Source: Comamonadaceae bacterium
Lineage (GTDB): Bacteria; Pseudomonadota; Gammaproteobacteria; Burkholderiales; Burkholderiaceae
Assembly: GCA_947374535.1 (NCBI GenBank)
Contig: CANCCJ010000003.1
Location: 34,556-98,555 of the forward strand
Length of the DNA stretch: 64,000 nucleotides
Direction: 5' to 3'
In this document: positions 25,525-35,182 of the stretch, in pieces
How the letters are laid out: every line of letters begins with the position of its first letter
Position numbering within the stretch: position 1 is the first letter of the stretch
Notes under the pieces: generated by a model
Seen by the model: only the letters and a program-made list of their open reading frames with translations
The model's database searches: none
Told to the model about the DNA's origin: nothing
Position numbers and translations under genes: made by a program

Positions 25525-28389
25525 ATGAGTGAGACAACGATTTATCAAGCCTATTCAGGCAACACCCATCTCTTTGGGGGCAACACCCCTTACGTCGAAG
25601 AGATGTATGAAAACTATCTAGCCAACCCAGGTAGCGTGCCCGATTCTTGGCGCGAGTACTTTGATGCGCTTCAGCATGTGCCCGCAGTCGATGGCTCCAA
25701 TGCCAAAGACGTGCCCCATTTGCCTGTCATCAACGCTTTTGCCGAACGCGCCAAAGCCGGCGGCACCAAAGTGGTCATGGCCAGCGAAAACGTCGAAATG
25801 GGTCGCAAGCGCACGGCTGTGCAGCAACTTATCGCCGCCTACCGCAACGTGGGCCAACGCTGGGCTGACCTCGATCCACTCAAGCGCACGGAACGCGCCA
25901 ATATTCCTGACCTTGACCCTGCTTTCTACGGTTTCACTGACGCCGACCAAGAAACTGTGTTCGACACCAGCAACACCTTTTTCGGCAAGAACAACATGTC
26001 TCTGCGCGAGTTGCTCAATGCACTGCGCGAAACCTACTGCGGCACCTTGGGCGCCGAGTACATGTACACCTCCGAGCAAACAGAAAAGCGTTGGTGGCAA
26101 GAGAAGTTGGAAAGCATTCGCAGCAAGCCCAACTTCAACTCTGACAAAAAGAAAGCCATCCTTGAGCGCTTGACCGCTGCTGAAGGCTTGGAGCGTTACC
26201 TGCACACGAAATATGTGGGCCAAAAGCGCTTCTCGCTCGAAGGTGGCGAAAGCTTCATCGCCGCGATGGACGAGCTGATCCAGCAAGCCGGTATCAAAGG
26301 CGTGCAAGAAGTTGTGATCGGTATGGCCCACCGTGGCCGCTTGAACGTGTTGGTCAACACCATGCGCAAGTTGCCGTCCGACCTGTTCGCTGAGTTTGAC
26401 CACACGGCACCTGAAGAGTTGCCTGCTGGTGACGTGAAGTACCACCAAGGCTTCAGCTCTGACGTGTCGACCGCTGGTGGCCCCGTCCACTTGTCGCTCG
26501 CGTTCAACCCCTCGCATTTGGAAATCGTCAACCCTGTGGTGGAAGGTTCTGTGCGCGCCCGTATGGACCGCCGTGCTGACCCCTTGGGCAAGCAAGTGCT
26601 GCCGGTGTTGGTGCACGGTGACTCCGCTTTTGGCGGTCAAGGCGTGAACCAAGAAACGCTGGCCTTGGCTCAAACCCGTGGTTACGCCACAGGCGGCACG
26701 GTGCACATCATCGTGAACAACCAAATTGGTTTCACCACCTCTGACCCACGCGACATGCGCTCTAGCGTGTTCTGCACCGACATCGTCAAGATGGTCGAGG
26801 CACCTGTGTTGCACGTCAACGGTGATGATCCAGAAGCCGTCGTGTTGGCCACGCAGTTGGCCCTCGAATACCGCATGACTTTCAGCAAAGACGTGGTGCT
26901 CGACATCGTGTGTTTCCGCAAGTTGGGTCACAACGAACAAGACACCCCAGCGTTGACTCAGCCGCTGATGTACAAAAAAATCGCCGCTCACCCTGGCACC
27001 CGCAAGTTGTTTGCTGACAAGTTGACCACCCAAGGCTTGGGCGAGACTTTGGGCGACGACATGGTCAAGGCGTATCGCGCCGCTTTGGATGCTGGCAAGC
27101 ACACACACGACCCCGTGTTGACCAACTTCAAGACCAAGTTCACCGTGGACTGGTCACCCTTCATGGGCAAGAAGTGGACAGACGCTGGCGACACCGCCAT
27201 TCCCATGGCCGAATGGAAGCGTTTGGCTGAAAAAATCACCACTATTCCTTCCTCTGTCACGCCCCACCAATTGGTGAAAAAGGTGTACGACGACCGCGCA
27301 GCAATGGGCCGAGGTGAGGTGAATGTGGACTGGGGCATGGGCGAGCACATGGCGTTCGCCTCCTTGGTGGCCAGTGGCTACCCCGTGCGTTTGTCGGGTG
27401 AAGATTGTGGTCGTGGCACGTTCACACACCGCCACGCTGTGATTCACGATCAGAAGCGCGAAAAGTGGGACACAGGCACCTACGTGGCGTTGCAACACGT
27501 GACCGAAAACCAAGCCCCCTTCGTTGTGATCGACTCGATCTTGTCTGAAGAAGCGGTGCTCGGTTTCGAATACGGCTACGCCTCGAACGATCCCAACACC
27601 ATGGTCATCTGGGAAGCCCAGTTCGGCGACTTCGCCAACGGCGCCCAAGTTGTGATCGACCAGTTCATCGCCTCGGGTGAAGTCAAGTGGGGCCGTGTCA
27701 ACGGTTTGACCTTGATGCTGCCTCACGGCTACGAAGGTCAAGGCCCAGAACACAGCTCGGCACGCTTAGAGCGTTTCATGCAATTGGCTGCTGACACCAA
27801 TATGCAGATCGTGCAGCCCACCACGGCCAGCCAGATCTTCCACGTGTTGCGTCGTCAAATGGTGCGTGACTTGCGCAAGCCATTGATCATCTTCACACCG
27901 AAGTCGCTGTTGCGTAACAAAGACGCCACGTCGCCTGTGTCTGAATTCACCAAAGGTTCGTTCCAAACCATCATTCCTGAGAACAAAGCGCTCAAGGCCG
28001 ACAAGGTCAAACGCGTGTTGGTGTGCTCGGGCAAGGTTTACTACGACTTGGTCAAGAAGCGTGAGGAGCTGGCCGCTGATGACGTCGCAATTCTGCGCGC
28101 CGAACAGCTCTACCCATTCCCTCACAAAGCTTTCGCAACCGAACTCAAAAAGTACCCCAACGCCACTGAATTGGTGTGGACGCAAGACGAGCCTCAAAAC
28201 CAAGGCGCATGGTTCTTTGTGCAGCACTACATCCACGAAAACATGTTGCCTGGTCAAAAGCTGGGCTACTCAGGTCGTGCCGCTTCTGCGTCACCCGCCG
28301 TGGGTTACTCACACTTGCACCAAGAGCAGCAAAAGTCATTGGTCGAAGGCGCATTCGGCAAGCTCAAAGGCTTCGTGCTGACCAAATAA
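25525..28389 (+). CDS. sucA: 2-oxoglutarate dehydrogenase E1 component
   Basis: The TCA-cycle E1 decarboxylates 2-oxoglutarate with thiamine diphosphate. The 954-residue chain starts with the E2-binding N-terminal segment (YVEEMYENYLANPGSVPDSW), then the cofactor region (AHRGRLNVLVN, HGDSAFGGQGVNQE, IIVNNQIGFTT) and the C-terminal half with EDCGRGTFTHRHAV and PHGYEGQGPEHSSAR. I chose the ATG at 25525 because GGAGG lies ten bases upstream and MSETTIYQAY is family-like. A longer frame from 25462 has no support. It is followed by sucB after 39 bases. Confidence 0.98.
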   Translation: MSETTIYQAYSGNTHLFGGNTPYVEEMYENYLANPGSVPDSWREYFDALQHVPAVDGSNAKDVPHLPVINAFAERAKAGGTKVVMASENVEMGRKRTAVQQLIAAYRNVGQRWADLDPLKRTERANIPDLDPAFYGFTDADQETVFDTSNTFFGKNNMSLRELLNALRETYCGTLGAEYMYTSEQTEKRWWQEKLESIRSKPNFNSDKKKAILERLTAAEGLERYLHTKYVGQKRFSLEGGESFIAAMDELIQQAGIKGVQEVVIGMAHRGRLNVLVNTMRKLPSDLFAEFDHTAPEELPAGDVKYHQGFSSDVSTAGGPVHLSLAFNPSHLEIVNPVVEGSVRARMDRRADPLGKQVLPVLVHGDSAFGGQGVNQETLALAQTRGYATGGTVHIIVNNQIGFTTSDPRDMRSSVFCTDIVKMVEAPVLHVNGDDPEAVVLATQLALEYRMTFSKDVVLDIVCFRKLGHNEQDTPALTQPLMYKKIAAHPGTRKLFADKLTTQGLGETLGDDMVKAYRAALDAGKHTHDPVLTNFKTKFTVDWSPFMGKKWTDAGDTAIPMAEWKRLAEKITTIPSSVTPHQLVKKVYDDRAAMGRGEVNVDWGMGEHMAFASLVASGYPVRLSGEDCGRGTFTHRHAVIHDQKREKWDTGTYVALQHVTENQAPFVVIDSILSEEAVLGFEYGYASNDPNTMVIWEAQFGDFANGAQVVIDQFIASGEVKWGRVNGLTLMLPHGYEGQGPEHSSARLERFMQLAADTNMQIVQPTTASQIFHVLRRQMVRDLRKPLIIFTPKSLLRNKDATSPVSEFTKGSFQTIIPENKALKADKVKRVLVCSGKVYYDLVKKREELAADDVAILRAEQLYPFPHKAFATELKKYPNATELVWTQDEPQNQGAWFFVQHYIHENMLPGQKLGYSGRAASASPAVGYSHLHQEQQKSLVEGAFGKLKGFVLTK

Positions 28390-28428
28390 ATCGTTGAAAC
28401 GAAAACACCCAATACAGAAAGAATTGAT

Positions 28429-29682
28429 ATGGCAATCATCGAAGTAAAAGTTCCGCAGCTCTCTGAATCCGTGGCCGAAGCCACCATGCTGCAATGGAAA
28501 AAGAAAGTCGGCGAGTCTGTCGCAGCTGACGAGATCTTGATCGACATTGAGACCGACAAAGTCGTGCTCGAAGTGCCTGCACCCGCTGCTGGCGTTTTGT
28601 GCGAAATCGTGGTCGCCGATGGCGGCACCGTGGCTGCTGAACAGCTCATCGCACGCATCGACACCGATGGCAAAGTGGGCGCTGCTGCTCCTGCGGCAGC
28701 AGCACCCGCAGCCGCCGCACCAGCCGTTGCTGCACCTGCAGCTGCCGCCCCTGTGTCCACCAGCAAAGCTGGCGTGGCCATGCCAGCAGCTTCTAAGTTG
28801 ATGGCTGATAACAATTTGGCCGCTGGCTCTGTGTCTGGCACAGGCAAAGACGGTCGCGTCACCAAAGGCGATGTGTTGTCTGCTGTGGCGGGTGGTGTGC
28901 AATCCACTGCCTCTGTGATTCCTACAGGCGCACCTGCCAAATCATTGCCACAAGTTGCAGCTCCTTCCGTGGCTTTGGGCGAGCGTCCAGAGCAACGCGT
29001 GCCGATGACCCGTTTGCGTGCGCGTGTGGCCGAGCGTTTGCTGCAATCGCAATCGACCAACGCCATCCTGACCACGTTCAACGAAATCAACATGGCTCCC
29101 GTCATGGACATGCGCAAGCGCATGCAAGAGCGTTTCGAGAAGGAACACGGCGTCAAGCTCGGCTTCATGAGTTTCTTTGTCAAAGCCGCAGTGCATGCTT
29201 TGAAGAAGTTCCCTGTGTTGAACGCTTCGGTGGATGGCAACGACATCGTCTACCACGGCTACTTCGACATCGGTATTGCTGTGGGTTCACCACGCGGTTT
29301 GGTGGTGCCAATTTTGCGCAACGCCGACCAAATGAGCTTTGCCGACATCGAGAAGAAAATTGCTGAATTCGGCGTGAAAGCCCGTGACGGTAAATTGGGC
29401 TTGGAAGAAATGACCGGCGGTACTTTCTCTATCTCCAACGGCGGCACCTTTGGCTCCATGATGTCAACACCAATCATCAACCCACCCCAGTCTGCCATTC
29501 TTGGTGTTCATGCCACCAAAGACCGCGCCATGGTGGAAAACGGCCAAGTCGTGGTTCGCCCCATGAACTACTTCGCCATGTCGTACGACCACCGCATCAT
29601 TGACGGCCGCGAAGCTGTCTTGGGTCTGGTGGCGATGAAAGAAGCGCTGGAAGATCCAGCACGCCTCTTGTTTGATATCTGA
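28429..29682 (+). CDS. sucB: Dihydrolipoyllysine-residue succinyltransferase (OGDH E2)
   Basis: 417 residues forming the core of the 2-oxoglutarate dehydrogenase complex. One lipoyl domain (Lys44 in [10 protein letters not shown]) is followed by an Ala-rich linker, a peripheral subunit-binding domain (about 118-153, [12 protein letters not shown]) and the catalytic domain with [12 protein letters not shown] (His near 388, Asp near 392). A single lipoyl domain of ETDKV type separates it from AceF. The ATG has AAAGAAT upstream. E3 follows after a 111-base gap holding a hairpin element. Confidence 0.98.
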   Translation: MAIIEVKVPQLSESVAEATMLQWKKKVGESVAADEILIDIETDKVVLEVPAPAAGVLCEIVVADGGTVAAEQLIARIDTDGKVGAAAPAAAAPAAAAPAVAAPAAAAPVSTSKAGVAMPAASKLMADNNLAAGSVSGTGKDGRVTKGDVLSAVAGGVQSTASVIPTGAPAKSLPQVAAPSVALGERPEQRVPMTRLRARVAERLLQSQSTNAILTTFNEINMAPVMDMRKRMQERFEKEHGVKLGFMSFFVKAAVHALKKFPVLNASVDGNDIVYHGYFDIGIAVGSPRGLVVPILRNADQMSFADIEKKIAEFGVKARDGKLGLEEMTGGTFSISNGGTFGSMMSTPIINPPQSAILGVHATKDRAMVENGQVVVRPMNYFAMSYDHRIIDGREAVLGLVAMKEALEDPARLLFDI

Positions 29683-29700
29683 TCACCCCCGTTTACGGCG

Positions 29701-29768
29701 CACTGCGTGTCGCCGAATCCCCCCTCAAGGGGGCCAACCCAGCGGCCTGGCAAAGCCAGTTCCGCGGG
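29701..29768 (+). repeat. GC-rich two-hairpin element, probable dispersed intergenic repeat
   Basis: Between sucB and lpd sit CCCCC-TCAA-GGGGG (29720-29733) and CTGGC-AAA-GCCAG (29747-29759), flanked by GCGTGTCGCCGAAT and TTCCGCGGG. The order (Cn-TCAA-Gn, then GGC-AAA-GCC and a CGCGG-rich end) recalls short elements scattered between genes in Comamonadaceae. That is from memory. Only one copy was noticed in this window. It could trim or stabilise the sucAB message before lpd. Confidence 0.5.
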
Positions 29769-29793
29769 TTGCCAAATAAATTAAAGGATTCAT

Positions 29794-31221
29794 ATGTCTA
29801 AACAATTCGACGTCGTCGTCATTGGTGGTGGCCCAGGCGGCTACATCGCAGCGATTCGTGCTGCACAACTCGGTTTCCAAGTCGCTTGTATCGACGAGTG
29901 GAAAAACGCAGCCGGTGGCCCAGCGCCCGGCGGCACTTGTACCAACGTGGGTTGCATCCCATCCAAAGCTTTGCTGCAGTCCAGCGAACACTTTGAACAT
30001 GCCAACCACCACTTCGCAGAACACGGCATCACTGCCAAAGACGTGAAGATGGACGTGGCCAAGATGATTGCCCGCAAGGACAACGTTGTGAAGCAAAACA
30101 ACGATGGCATCTTGTATCTGTTCAAGAAGAACAAGGTCACGTTCTTCCACGGTCGCGGCAGTTTTGCTGGCAAGGCTGAAGGCGGCTACACCATCAACGT
30201 GGCTGGCAAGACCGAAGAGTCCATCACCGCCAAGCAAGTCATCATCGCCACAGGCTCTAACGCCCGTGCGTTGCCCGGCACACCGTTTGACGAAGTCAAT
30301 GTGTTGTCCAACGACGGCGCATTGCGCGTTGGCGCCGTGCCTAAGAAATTGGCCTTGATCGGCTCCGGCGTGATCGGTTTGGAAATGGGTTCTGTATGGC
30401 GCCGTTTGGGTGCTGACGTGACCATCCTCGAAGGACTGCCCACGTTCCTCGGCGCTGTGGACGAGCAAATCGCTAAAGAAGCCAAGAAAGCATTTGACAA
30501 GCAAGGCTTGAAGATCGAACTGGGCGTGAAAGTTGGCGAGATCGTCAACGGCAAAAAAGGCGTCACCATCCACTACACCAACGCAAAAGGCGAAGCAGTG
30601 GTGTTGGATGCTGACAAGCTCATCATCTCTATCGGTCGTGTCGCCAACACGATTGGTTTGAACCCAGAAGCCATTGGCCTGCAGCTCGACGAGCGTGGCG
30701 CCATTGTGGTGGACGGCGATTGCAAAACCAACGTTCCAGGCGTGTGGGCGGTCGGCGACGTGGTGCGCGGCCCCATGCTTGCGCACAAAGCTGAAGAAGA
30801 GGGCGTTGCTGTGGCTGAGCGCATCGCTGGCCAGCATGGTCACGTCAACTTCAACACCATCCCTTGGGTGATCTACACCAGCCCCGAAATCGCTTGGGTG
30901 GGTCGCACCGAGCAGCAGCTCAAGGCCGATGGCGTGGCTTATAAGGCTGGCACTTTCCCGTTCCTCGCCAACGGCCGTGCACGCGCTTTGGGCGACACCA
31001 CTGGCATGGTCAAAATGCTGGCTGATGCCACTACGGATGAAATCTTGGGCGTGCACATCGTGGGCCCCATGGCTTCTGAGTTGATCTCTGAAGCTGTGGT
31101 AGCGATGGAATTCAAGGCGTCTGCCGAAGACATCGCGCGCATCTGCCACGCACATCCATCTTTGAGCGAAGCGACGAAAGAAGCGGCTTTGGCCGTGGAC
31201 AAGCGTACGTTGAACTTCTAA
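29794..31221 (+). CDS. lpdA: Dihydrolipoyl dehydrogenase (E3) of the 2-oxoglutarate dehydrogenase complex
   Basis: 475 residues of standard E3 length without a lipoyl domain. FAD site [10 protein letters not shown] (residues 7-16), redox disulfide [16 protein letters not shown] (Cys49 and Cys54), NAD site [11 protein letters not shown], and catalytic His near 452 in CHAHPSLSE. It differs clearly from the lipoyl-fused E3 of the PDH operon, so each complex has its own reductase gene. AAAGGA precedes the ATG. It is the last gene of the suc block before a terminator. Confidence 0.97.
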   Translation: MSKQFDVVVIGGGPGGYIAAIRAAQLGFQVACIDEWKNAAGGPAPGGTCTNVGCIPSKALLQSSEHFEHANHHFAEHGITAKDVKMDVAKMIARKDNVVKQNNDGILYLFKKNKVTFFHGRGSFAGKAEGGYTINVAGKTEESITAKQVIIATGSNARALPGTPFDEVNVLSNDGALRVGAVPKKLALIGSGVIGLEMGSVWRRLGADVTILEGLPTFLGAVDEQIAKEAKKAFDKQGLKIELGVKVGEIVNGKKGVTIHYTNAKGEAVVLDADKLIISIGRVANTIGLNPEAIGLQLDERGAIVVDGDCKTNVPGVWAVGDVVRGPMLAHKAEEEGVAVAERIAGQHGHVNFNTIPWVIYTSPEIAWVGRTEQQLKADGVAYKAGTFPFLANGRARALGDTTGMVKMLADATTDEILGVHIVGPMASELISEAVVAMEFKASAEDIARICHAHPSLSEATKEAALAVDKRTLNF

Positions 31222-31244
31222 TAAGTTTTATCGCTTTGCGCCCC

Positions 31245-31275
31245 AAAAGCCCGTTGGCAACAGCGGGCTTTTTTC
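31245..31275 (+). terminator. Rho-independent terminator after the sucA-sucB-lpd block
   Basis: AAAGCCCG (31246-31253) pairs with CGGGCTTT (31264-31271), and a T run follows. One internal mismatch allows extension of the stem toward the loop. Confidence 0.92.
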
Positions 31276-31299
31276 ATGGGCAAGGCACAATAGAGACCT

Positions 31300-32409
31300 A
31301 TGTCAGCCCATCAGCCCGTTCACCAAAATTACCTCAAAGAACTCGAAATTCGAGGCTTTCAAAGCGATCCCGCACAGCTGCGTGCCATCGACGCGCTAGA
31401 GCGCTGTGCCACCGAGTGGGCCGCGTACAAAGAGAAGCGCTCGAACTCGCTCAAGAAATTGGTCAACCGTCCAGCCATTCCGCGTGGCGTTTACATGTTT
31501 GGCGGGGTGGGGCGTGGCAAAAGCTTTTTGATGGACTGTTTTTTTGAGGCTGTGCCCATCAAACGAAAAACGCGTTTGCACTTTCACGAGTTCATGCGCG
31601 AGGTGCACCGTGAGCTGCGCGAATTGCAAGGCACGGTAAACCCATTGGATGTGCTGGGCAAGCAGATGTCCAAACGCTACAAGTTGATTTGCTTTGACGA
31701 ATTCCATGTGGCGGACATCACCGACGCGATGATCTTGCACCGCTTGCTCGATGCCTTGTTTGACAACGGTGTGGGCTTTGTGACCACCTCCAACTTCAAA
31801 CCCGACGATTTGTATCCGGGCGGCATGCATCGCGACCGCATCTTGCCTGCGATTGCGTTGCTCAACCAAGAGTTGCAAATCATCAACGTGGACAACGGGA
31901 CCGACTACCGCCGTCGCACCTTGGAGCAAGTCGAGTTGTATCTGCGTCCCTTAGGTGAGAAGGCCGATGCCGCGATGACCGATGCGTTCAACCGTTTGGC
32001 CGAGTGTCAAGACGAAGACCCGGTGCTGCACATTGAAGCGCGTGAAATAAAAGCCCGTCGCCGCGCCGGTGGCGTGGTGTGGTTTGACTTCAAAGACTTG
32101 TGCGGTGGCCCCCGCTCGCAAAACGATTACCTTGAAATTGCCAGTCAGTTTCACACCGTGCTGTTGAGTGATGTGCCGCACATGCCCGTCAACAAAGCGG
32201 CTGAAGCACGTCGCTTCACTTGGTTGATCGACGTGTTGTACGACCGCCGCGTCAAGCTGATGTTGTCTGCCGCTGTGTCGCCTGAAGAGCTGTACACCGA
32301 AGGCCCGATGGCGCATGAGTTTCCGCGCACTGTGTCGCGTTTGAACGAGATGCAATCTGCTGAATTTTTGGCGCTGGAGCGCCGCATGGTGGACACAGCC
32401 CTGACATGA
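31300..32409 (+). CDS. zapE: Cell division protein ZapE (AFG1-like ATPase)
   Basis: A 369-residue P-loop ATPase of the AFG1/ZapE family. In E. coli ZapE binds the Z-ring late in division. Walker A is GGVGRGKS (68-75), and the Walker B region is ICFDEFHVADITDAM near 128-142. The conserved LHFHEFMREVH and a C-terminal SAAVSPEELYTEG with an arginine-finger neighbourhood are also present. It starts 25 bases after the terminator, so its promoter lies in or beyond the terminator region. Its stop overlaps the start of the coiled-coil protein gene as ATGA. Confidence 0.95.
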   Translation: MSAHQPVHQNYLKELEIRGFQSDPAQLRAIDALERCATEWAAYKEKRSNSLKKLVNRPAIPRGVYMFGGVGRGKSFLMDCFFEAVPIKRKTRLHFHEFMREVHRELRELQGTVNPLDVLGKQMSKRYKLICFDEFHVADITDAMILHRLLDALFDNGVGFVTTSNFKPDDLYPGGMHRDRILPAIALLNQELQIINVDNGTDYRRRTLEQVELYLRPLGEKADAAMTDAFNRLAECQDEDPVLHIEAREIKARRRAGGVVWFDFKDLCGGPRSQNDYLEIASQFHTVLLSDVPHMPVNKAAEARRFTWLIDVLYDRRVKLMLSAAVSPEELYTEGPMAHEFPRTVSRLNEMQSAEFLALERRMVDTALT

Positions 32410-33011
32410 AAAAGCTGCTTCTACTTTGCGCGACATGCTTTTGTACCTTGGGCTGGGGTGCTGAGCCGTCAGCGACGGCTGTACCTTCTGCGCCCATCGT
32501 GAGCGCCAGTCAGCCAAACGCTTCTGGCTTTCCTACAGAGACGCAACGCAATGAAGAACGTGAGCGTTTGACGCGCCTGCGTCAAGCGCTGGAAGACACG
32601 TACAAACAAGAGATGAAGCAGTGCTATCAAAACTTCGATGTCACCAGCTGTCGCTTGCAAGCGCGTGACCGTCGCATTGAGGCGAACGCGATGTTGCGAA
32701 AAGACGAGTTGCGTTTCAATGCGATGGAGCGCCAGATTCAAGCTGATGAAACCCGTCGCAGCGTGGCCGAACGCAACAGCGAAGCTGAATTAAAGAAGGC
32801 AGAAGCCCAGCGTGCAGCTTCGATTGCGGCCGCCAAGGCAACCGCAGATGCCAACGCGCAAAAGCAAATCGATCACGCACTACAAGGAACCAAACGCGGC
32901 GATTACGAGCAAAGACAGCGCGAAGCGGCTCAGCACAAAGCTGACCTTGAAAAGAAATTGCGCGAACGAAACAAAGAACCAGCAGCGCCGCTGCCTGTGC
33001 CCGGTCAATGA
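32406..33011 (+). CDS. Secreted coiled-coil protein of unknown function
   Basis: 201 residues. A signal peptide (MKKLLLLCATCFCTLGWGA) and a Ser/Ala/Pro-rich stretch lead into a long charged helical region (about 50-190) rich in Glu, Arg, Lys, Gln and Ala. The region has two Cys eleven residues apart (KQCYQNFDVTSCR) that could form a disulfide. The tail is Pro-rich. No enzymatic motif is seen. ATGA overlaps couple it to zapE upstream and to the helicase gene downstream, an odd place for a periplasmic protein. The family is not recognised with confidence. Confidence 0.85.
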   Translation: MKKLLLLCATCFCTLGWGAEPSATAVPSAPIVSASQPNASGFPTETQRNEERERLTRLRQALEDTYKQEMKQCYQNFDVTSCRLQARDRRIEANAMLRKDELRFNAMERQIQADETRRSVAERNSEAELKKAEAQRAASIAAAKATADANAQKQIDHALQGTKRGDYEQRQREAAQHKADLEKKLRERNKEPAAPLPVPGQ

Positions 33012-35182
33012 GTCACCCCTTGCGTGACTTGGTGCAGGAAGCCTTTGCACCTTTAGGTGTGCTGGCCCGTGCGACGGACCATTTCAGTCCGCGTCAAGGT
33101 CAAACCGACATGGCCTTGGCGGTAGCCGATGTGGTGGCGCATGGCGGCAGCTTGGTGGTTGAGGCGGGCACCGGCGTGGGCAAGACCTTCGCCTATCTCG
33201 TACCGGCGTTGCTGAGTGGCGAGCGAGTGTTGCTATCGACCGCCACCAAGGCCTTGCAAGACCAGCTTTATGCACGCGATTTGCCGCGTTTAGTTCAAGC
33301 ACTCAATTTGCCGGTTCGCCTTGCCCTGCTTAAAGGCCGCTCCAGCTACCTCTGCACGCATCGCATGGAAATGGCCCGACGCGACACGCAGATTCCTGAC
33401 CGCCACACGGTGCACTTGTTGTCGCGTGTGGAAACCTGGTCACTCAGCACGCGCACCGGTGACTTGGCTGAACTGCCGGGTTTGGATGAGCGTTCGCCAC
33501 TCATTCCGCTCATCACCTCAAACCGTGAAAACTGTTTGGGCTCGCAATGCCCCAAGTTCAAAACTTGCCATGTCAACGCGGCACGCCGTGAGGCTTTGGG
33601 GGCCGATGTGGTGGTCATCAACCATCATTTGTTTTTTGCAGACATGGCGGTGCGCGAAACCGGCATGGCCGAGTTGTTGCCCAGCGTGCGCGTGGTTATC
33701 TTTGACGAAGCGCATCAGCTCAACGAAACCGGTGTTAACTTTTTGGGCCACCAACTCGGCACGGCCCAGTTGTTGGATGTGACACGCGACATGTTGGCCA
33801 CGGGGTTGCAGTTGGCGCGTGGCTTGGCCGATTGGCAGGGCGTGTGTTCTGTGCTGGAGCGATCCGCTCGCGAGTTGCGTTTGATCGGTGGCAAACGCCC
33901 AGGTGCCGTGAAGCTGCGCTGGACCGAGGAGGCACCAGAGGGCATTCACCCCGGTGTCTGGGAGCAGTCGCTGCAAGATGTGGGCGCAGCCTGCGTGCAA
34001 GCCCTCCAAGCGCTGGATACGGTGACCGAAATTGCCCCTGACTTCATGCGCCTGCATGACCGCGTGTCCGAGATTGCCAAACGTGTGGACGCCTTCTTGA
34101 ACCCTTGTGCCCCTGACGCTGTGCGTTGGATGGACGTGAGCGCTTCGCAAATGCGTTTGATGGAAGCGCCCTTGGATATCGCCCAAACCGTGCGCGAGCG
34201 CTTGATGAAGCAGGCCTCGACGGTGGTGAATGATGACGCGACAGACGACGAGCCGCCTTGGCGTGACGAACCTGCTTTTGAGGCCGCTTCCGATGCGATG
34301 GACGCAGCAGACACGCCAGACCAAGAAGGAGAGTCACCCTTCGACAGCGCATTCCCAACGCGACCGGTCGAAGACACACGCCCACGTAGCTGGGTTTTCA
34401 CGTCTGCCACTTTGGGCGACGATCCGCGTTTGCGTTGGTTCACCGAACCTTGTGGTTTGGAGTCCGCAACTGTCTTGCGCGTGAGCAGTCCCTTTGATTA
34501 CCCTGCGCAAGCATCTTTGTATGTGCCGCGCGACATCGTGCGGCCCAACGATCCTGCACACAGCGCGCAAGTGGCCGCCATTGCCAGCGATGCGGTGCGT
34601 CGCTTGGGCGGTCGTACTTTGGTGCTGACCACCACGTTGCGCGCTTTGCGTGCGATTGGCGATGTCATGAAGCAGCAACTCGAAGGTTCTGGCATCGAAG
34701 TTCTGGTGCAAGGCGAGTGGCCCAAGCGGCATTTGATGGACCGTTTTCGAGAAGGTGCTCAAGCGGGCGAGGGCGGTTGCGTGCTGGTGGCTTCGGCCAC
34801 GTTCTGGGAAGGCTTTGATGTGCCGGGTGATGCGCTGCAACTGGTCATCATTGACAAGCTTCCGTTCCCGCCTCCCAACGATCCCTTGGTCGAAGCTCGT
34901 AGCAAACGCTTAGAAGCGCAAGGTCGCAGTCCGTTCAATGATTACTTTGTGCCCGAAGCCGTGGTGGCTTTGAAGCAGGGCGCAGGTCGATTGATTCGCA
35001 CGGAGTCTGATCAGGGCGTGTTGATCTTGTGTGACAACCGTTTGGTCACCACAGGCTATGGCCGTCGTTTGATTGCGTCGTTGCCGCCGATGCGCCAGCT
35101 ACAAACGGCCCAAGCCTTGGCTCAGTCTTTAGAAGACTTGAGCCAAGTGAACCTTACCAAAACTTCCACCACGATTTTTTAG
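33008..35182 (+). CDS. DinG/YoaA-type iron-sulfur DNA helicase
   Basis: A 724-residue superfamily 2 (XPD-like) helicase. Motif I is EAGTGVGKT (52-60). Four Cys (116, 176, 181, 187) lie in the spacing expected for a 4Fe-4S cluster, and the DEAH box is at 233-236. Later blocks are SATLGDD, WEGFDVPGDAL and KQGAGRLIRTESDQG. This separates it from non-FeS helicases, but DinG and YoaA cannot be told apart by eye. It should unwind damaged or forked DNA 5' to 3'. An acidic insertion lies at about 405-450. The last 29 bases overlap the 3' end of bamD on the opposite strand. Confidence 0.93.
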   Translation: MSHPLRDLVQEAFAPLGVLARATDHFSPRQGQTDMALAVADVVAHGGSLVVEAGTGVGKTFAYLVPALLSGERVLLSTATKALQDQLYARDLPRLVQALNLPVRLALLKGRSSYLCTHRMEMARRDTQIPDRHTVHLLSRVETWSLSTRTGDLAELPGLDERSPLIPLITSNRENCLGSQCPKFKTCHVNAARREALGADVVVINHHLFFADMAVRETGMAELLPSVRVVIFDEAHQLNETGVNFLGHQLGTAQLLDVTRDMLATGLQLARGLADWQGVCSVLERSARELRLIGGKRPGAVKLRWTEEAPEGIHPGVWEQSLQDVGAACVQALQALDTVTEIAPDFMRLHDRVSEIAKRVDAFLNPCAPDAVRWMDVSASQMRLMEAPLDIAQTVRERLMKQASTVVNDDATDDEPPWRDEPAFEAASDAMDAADTPDQEGESPFDSAFPTRPVEDTRPRSWVFTSATLGDDPRLRWFTEPCGLESATVLRVSSPFDYPAQASLYVPRDIVRPNDPAHSAQVAAIASDAVRRLGGRTLVLTTTLRALRAIGDVMKQQLEGSGIEVLVQGEWPKRHLMDRFREGAQAGEGGCVLVASATFWEGFDVPGDALQLVIIDKLPFPPPNDPLVEARSKRLEAQGRSPFNDYFVPEAVVALKQGAGRLIRTESDQGVLILCDNRLVTTGYGRRLIASLPPMRQLQTAQALAQSLEDLSQVNLTKTSTTIF

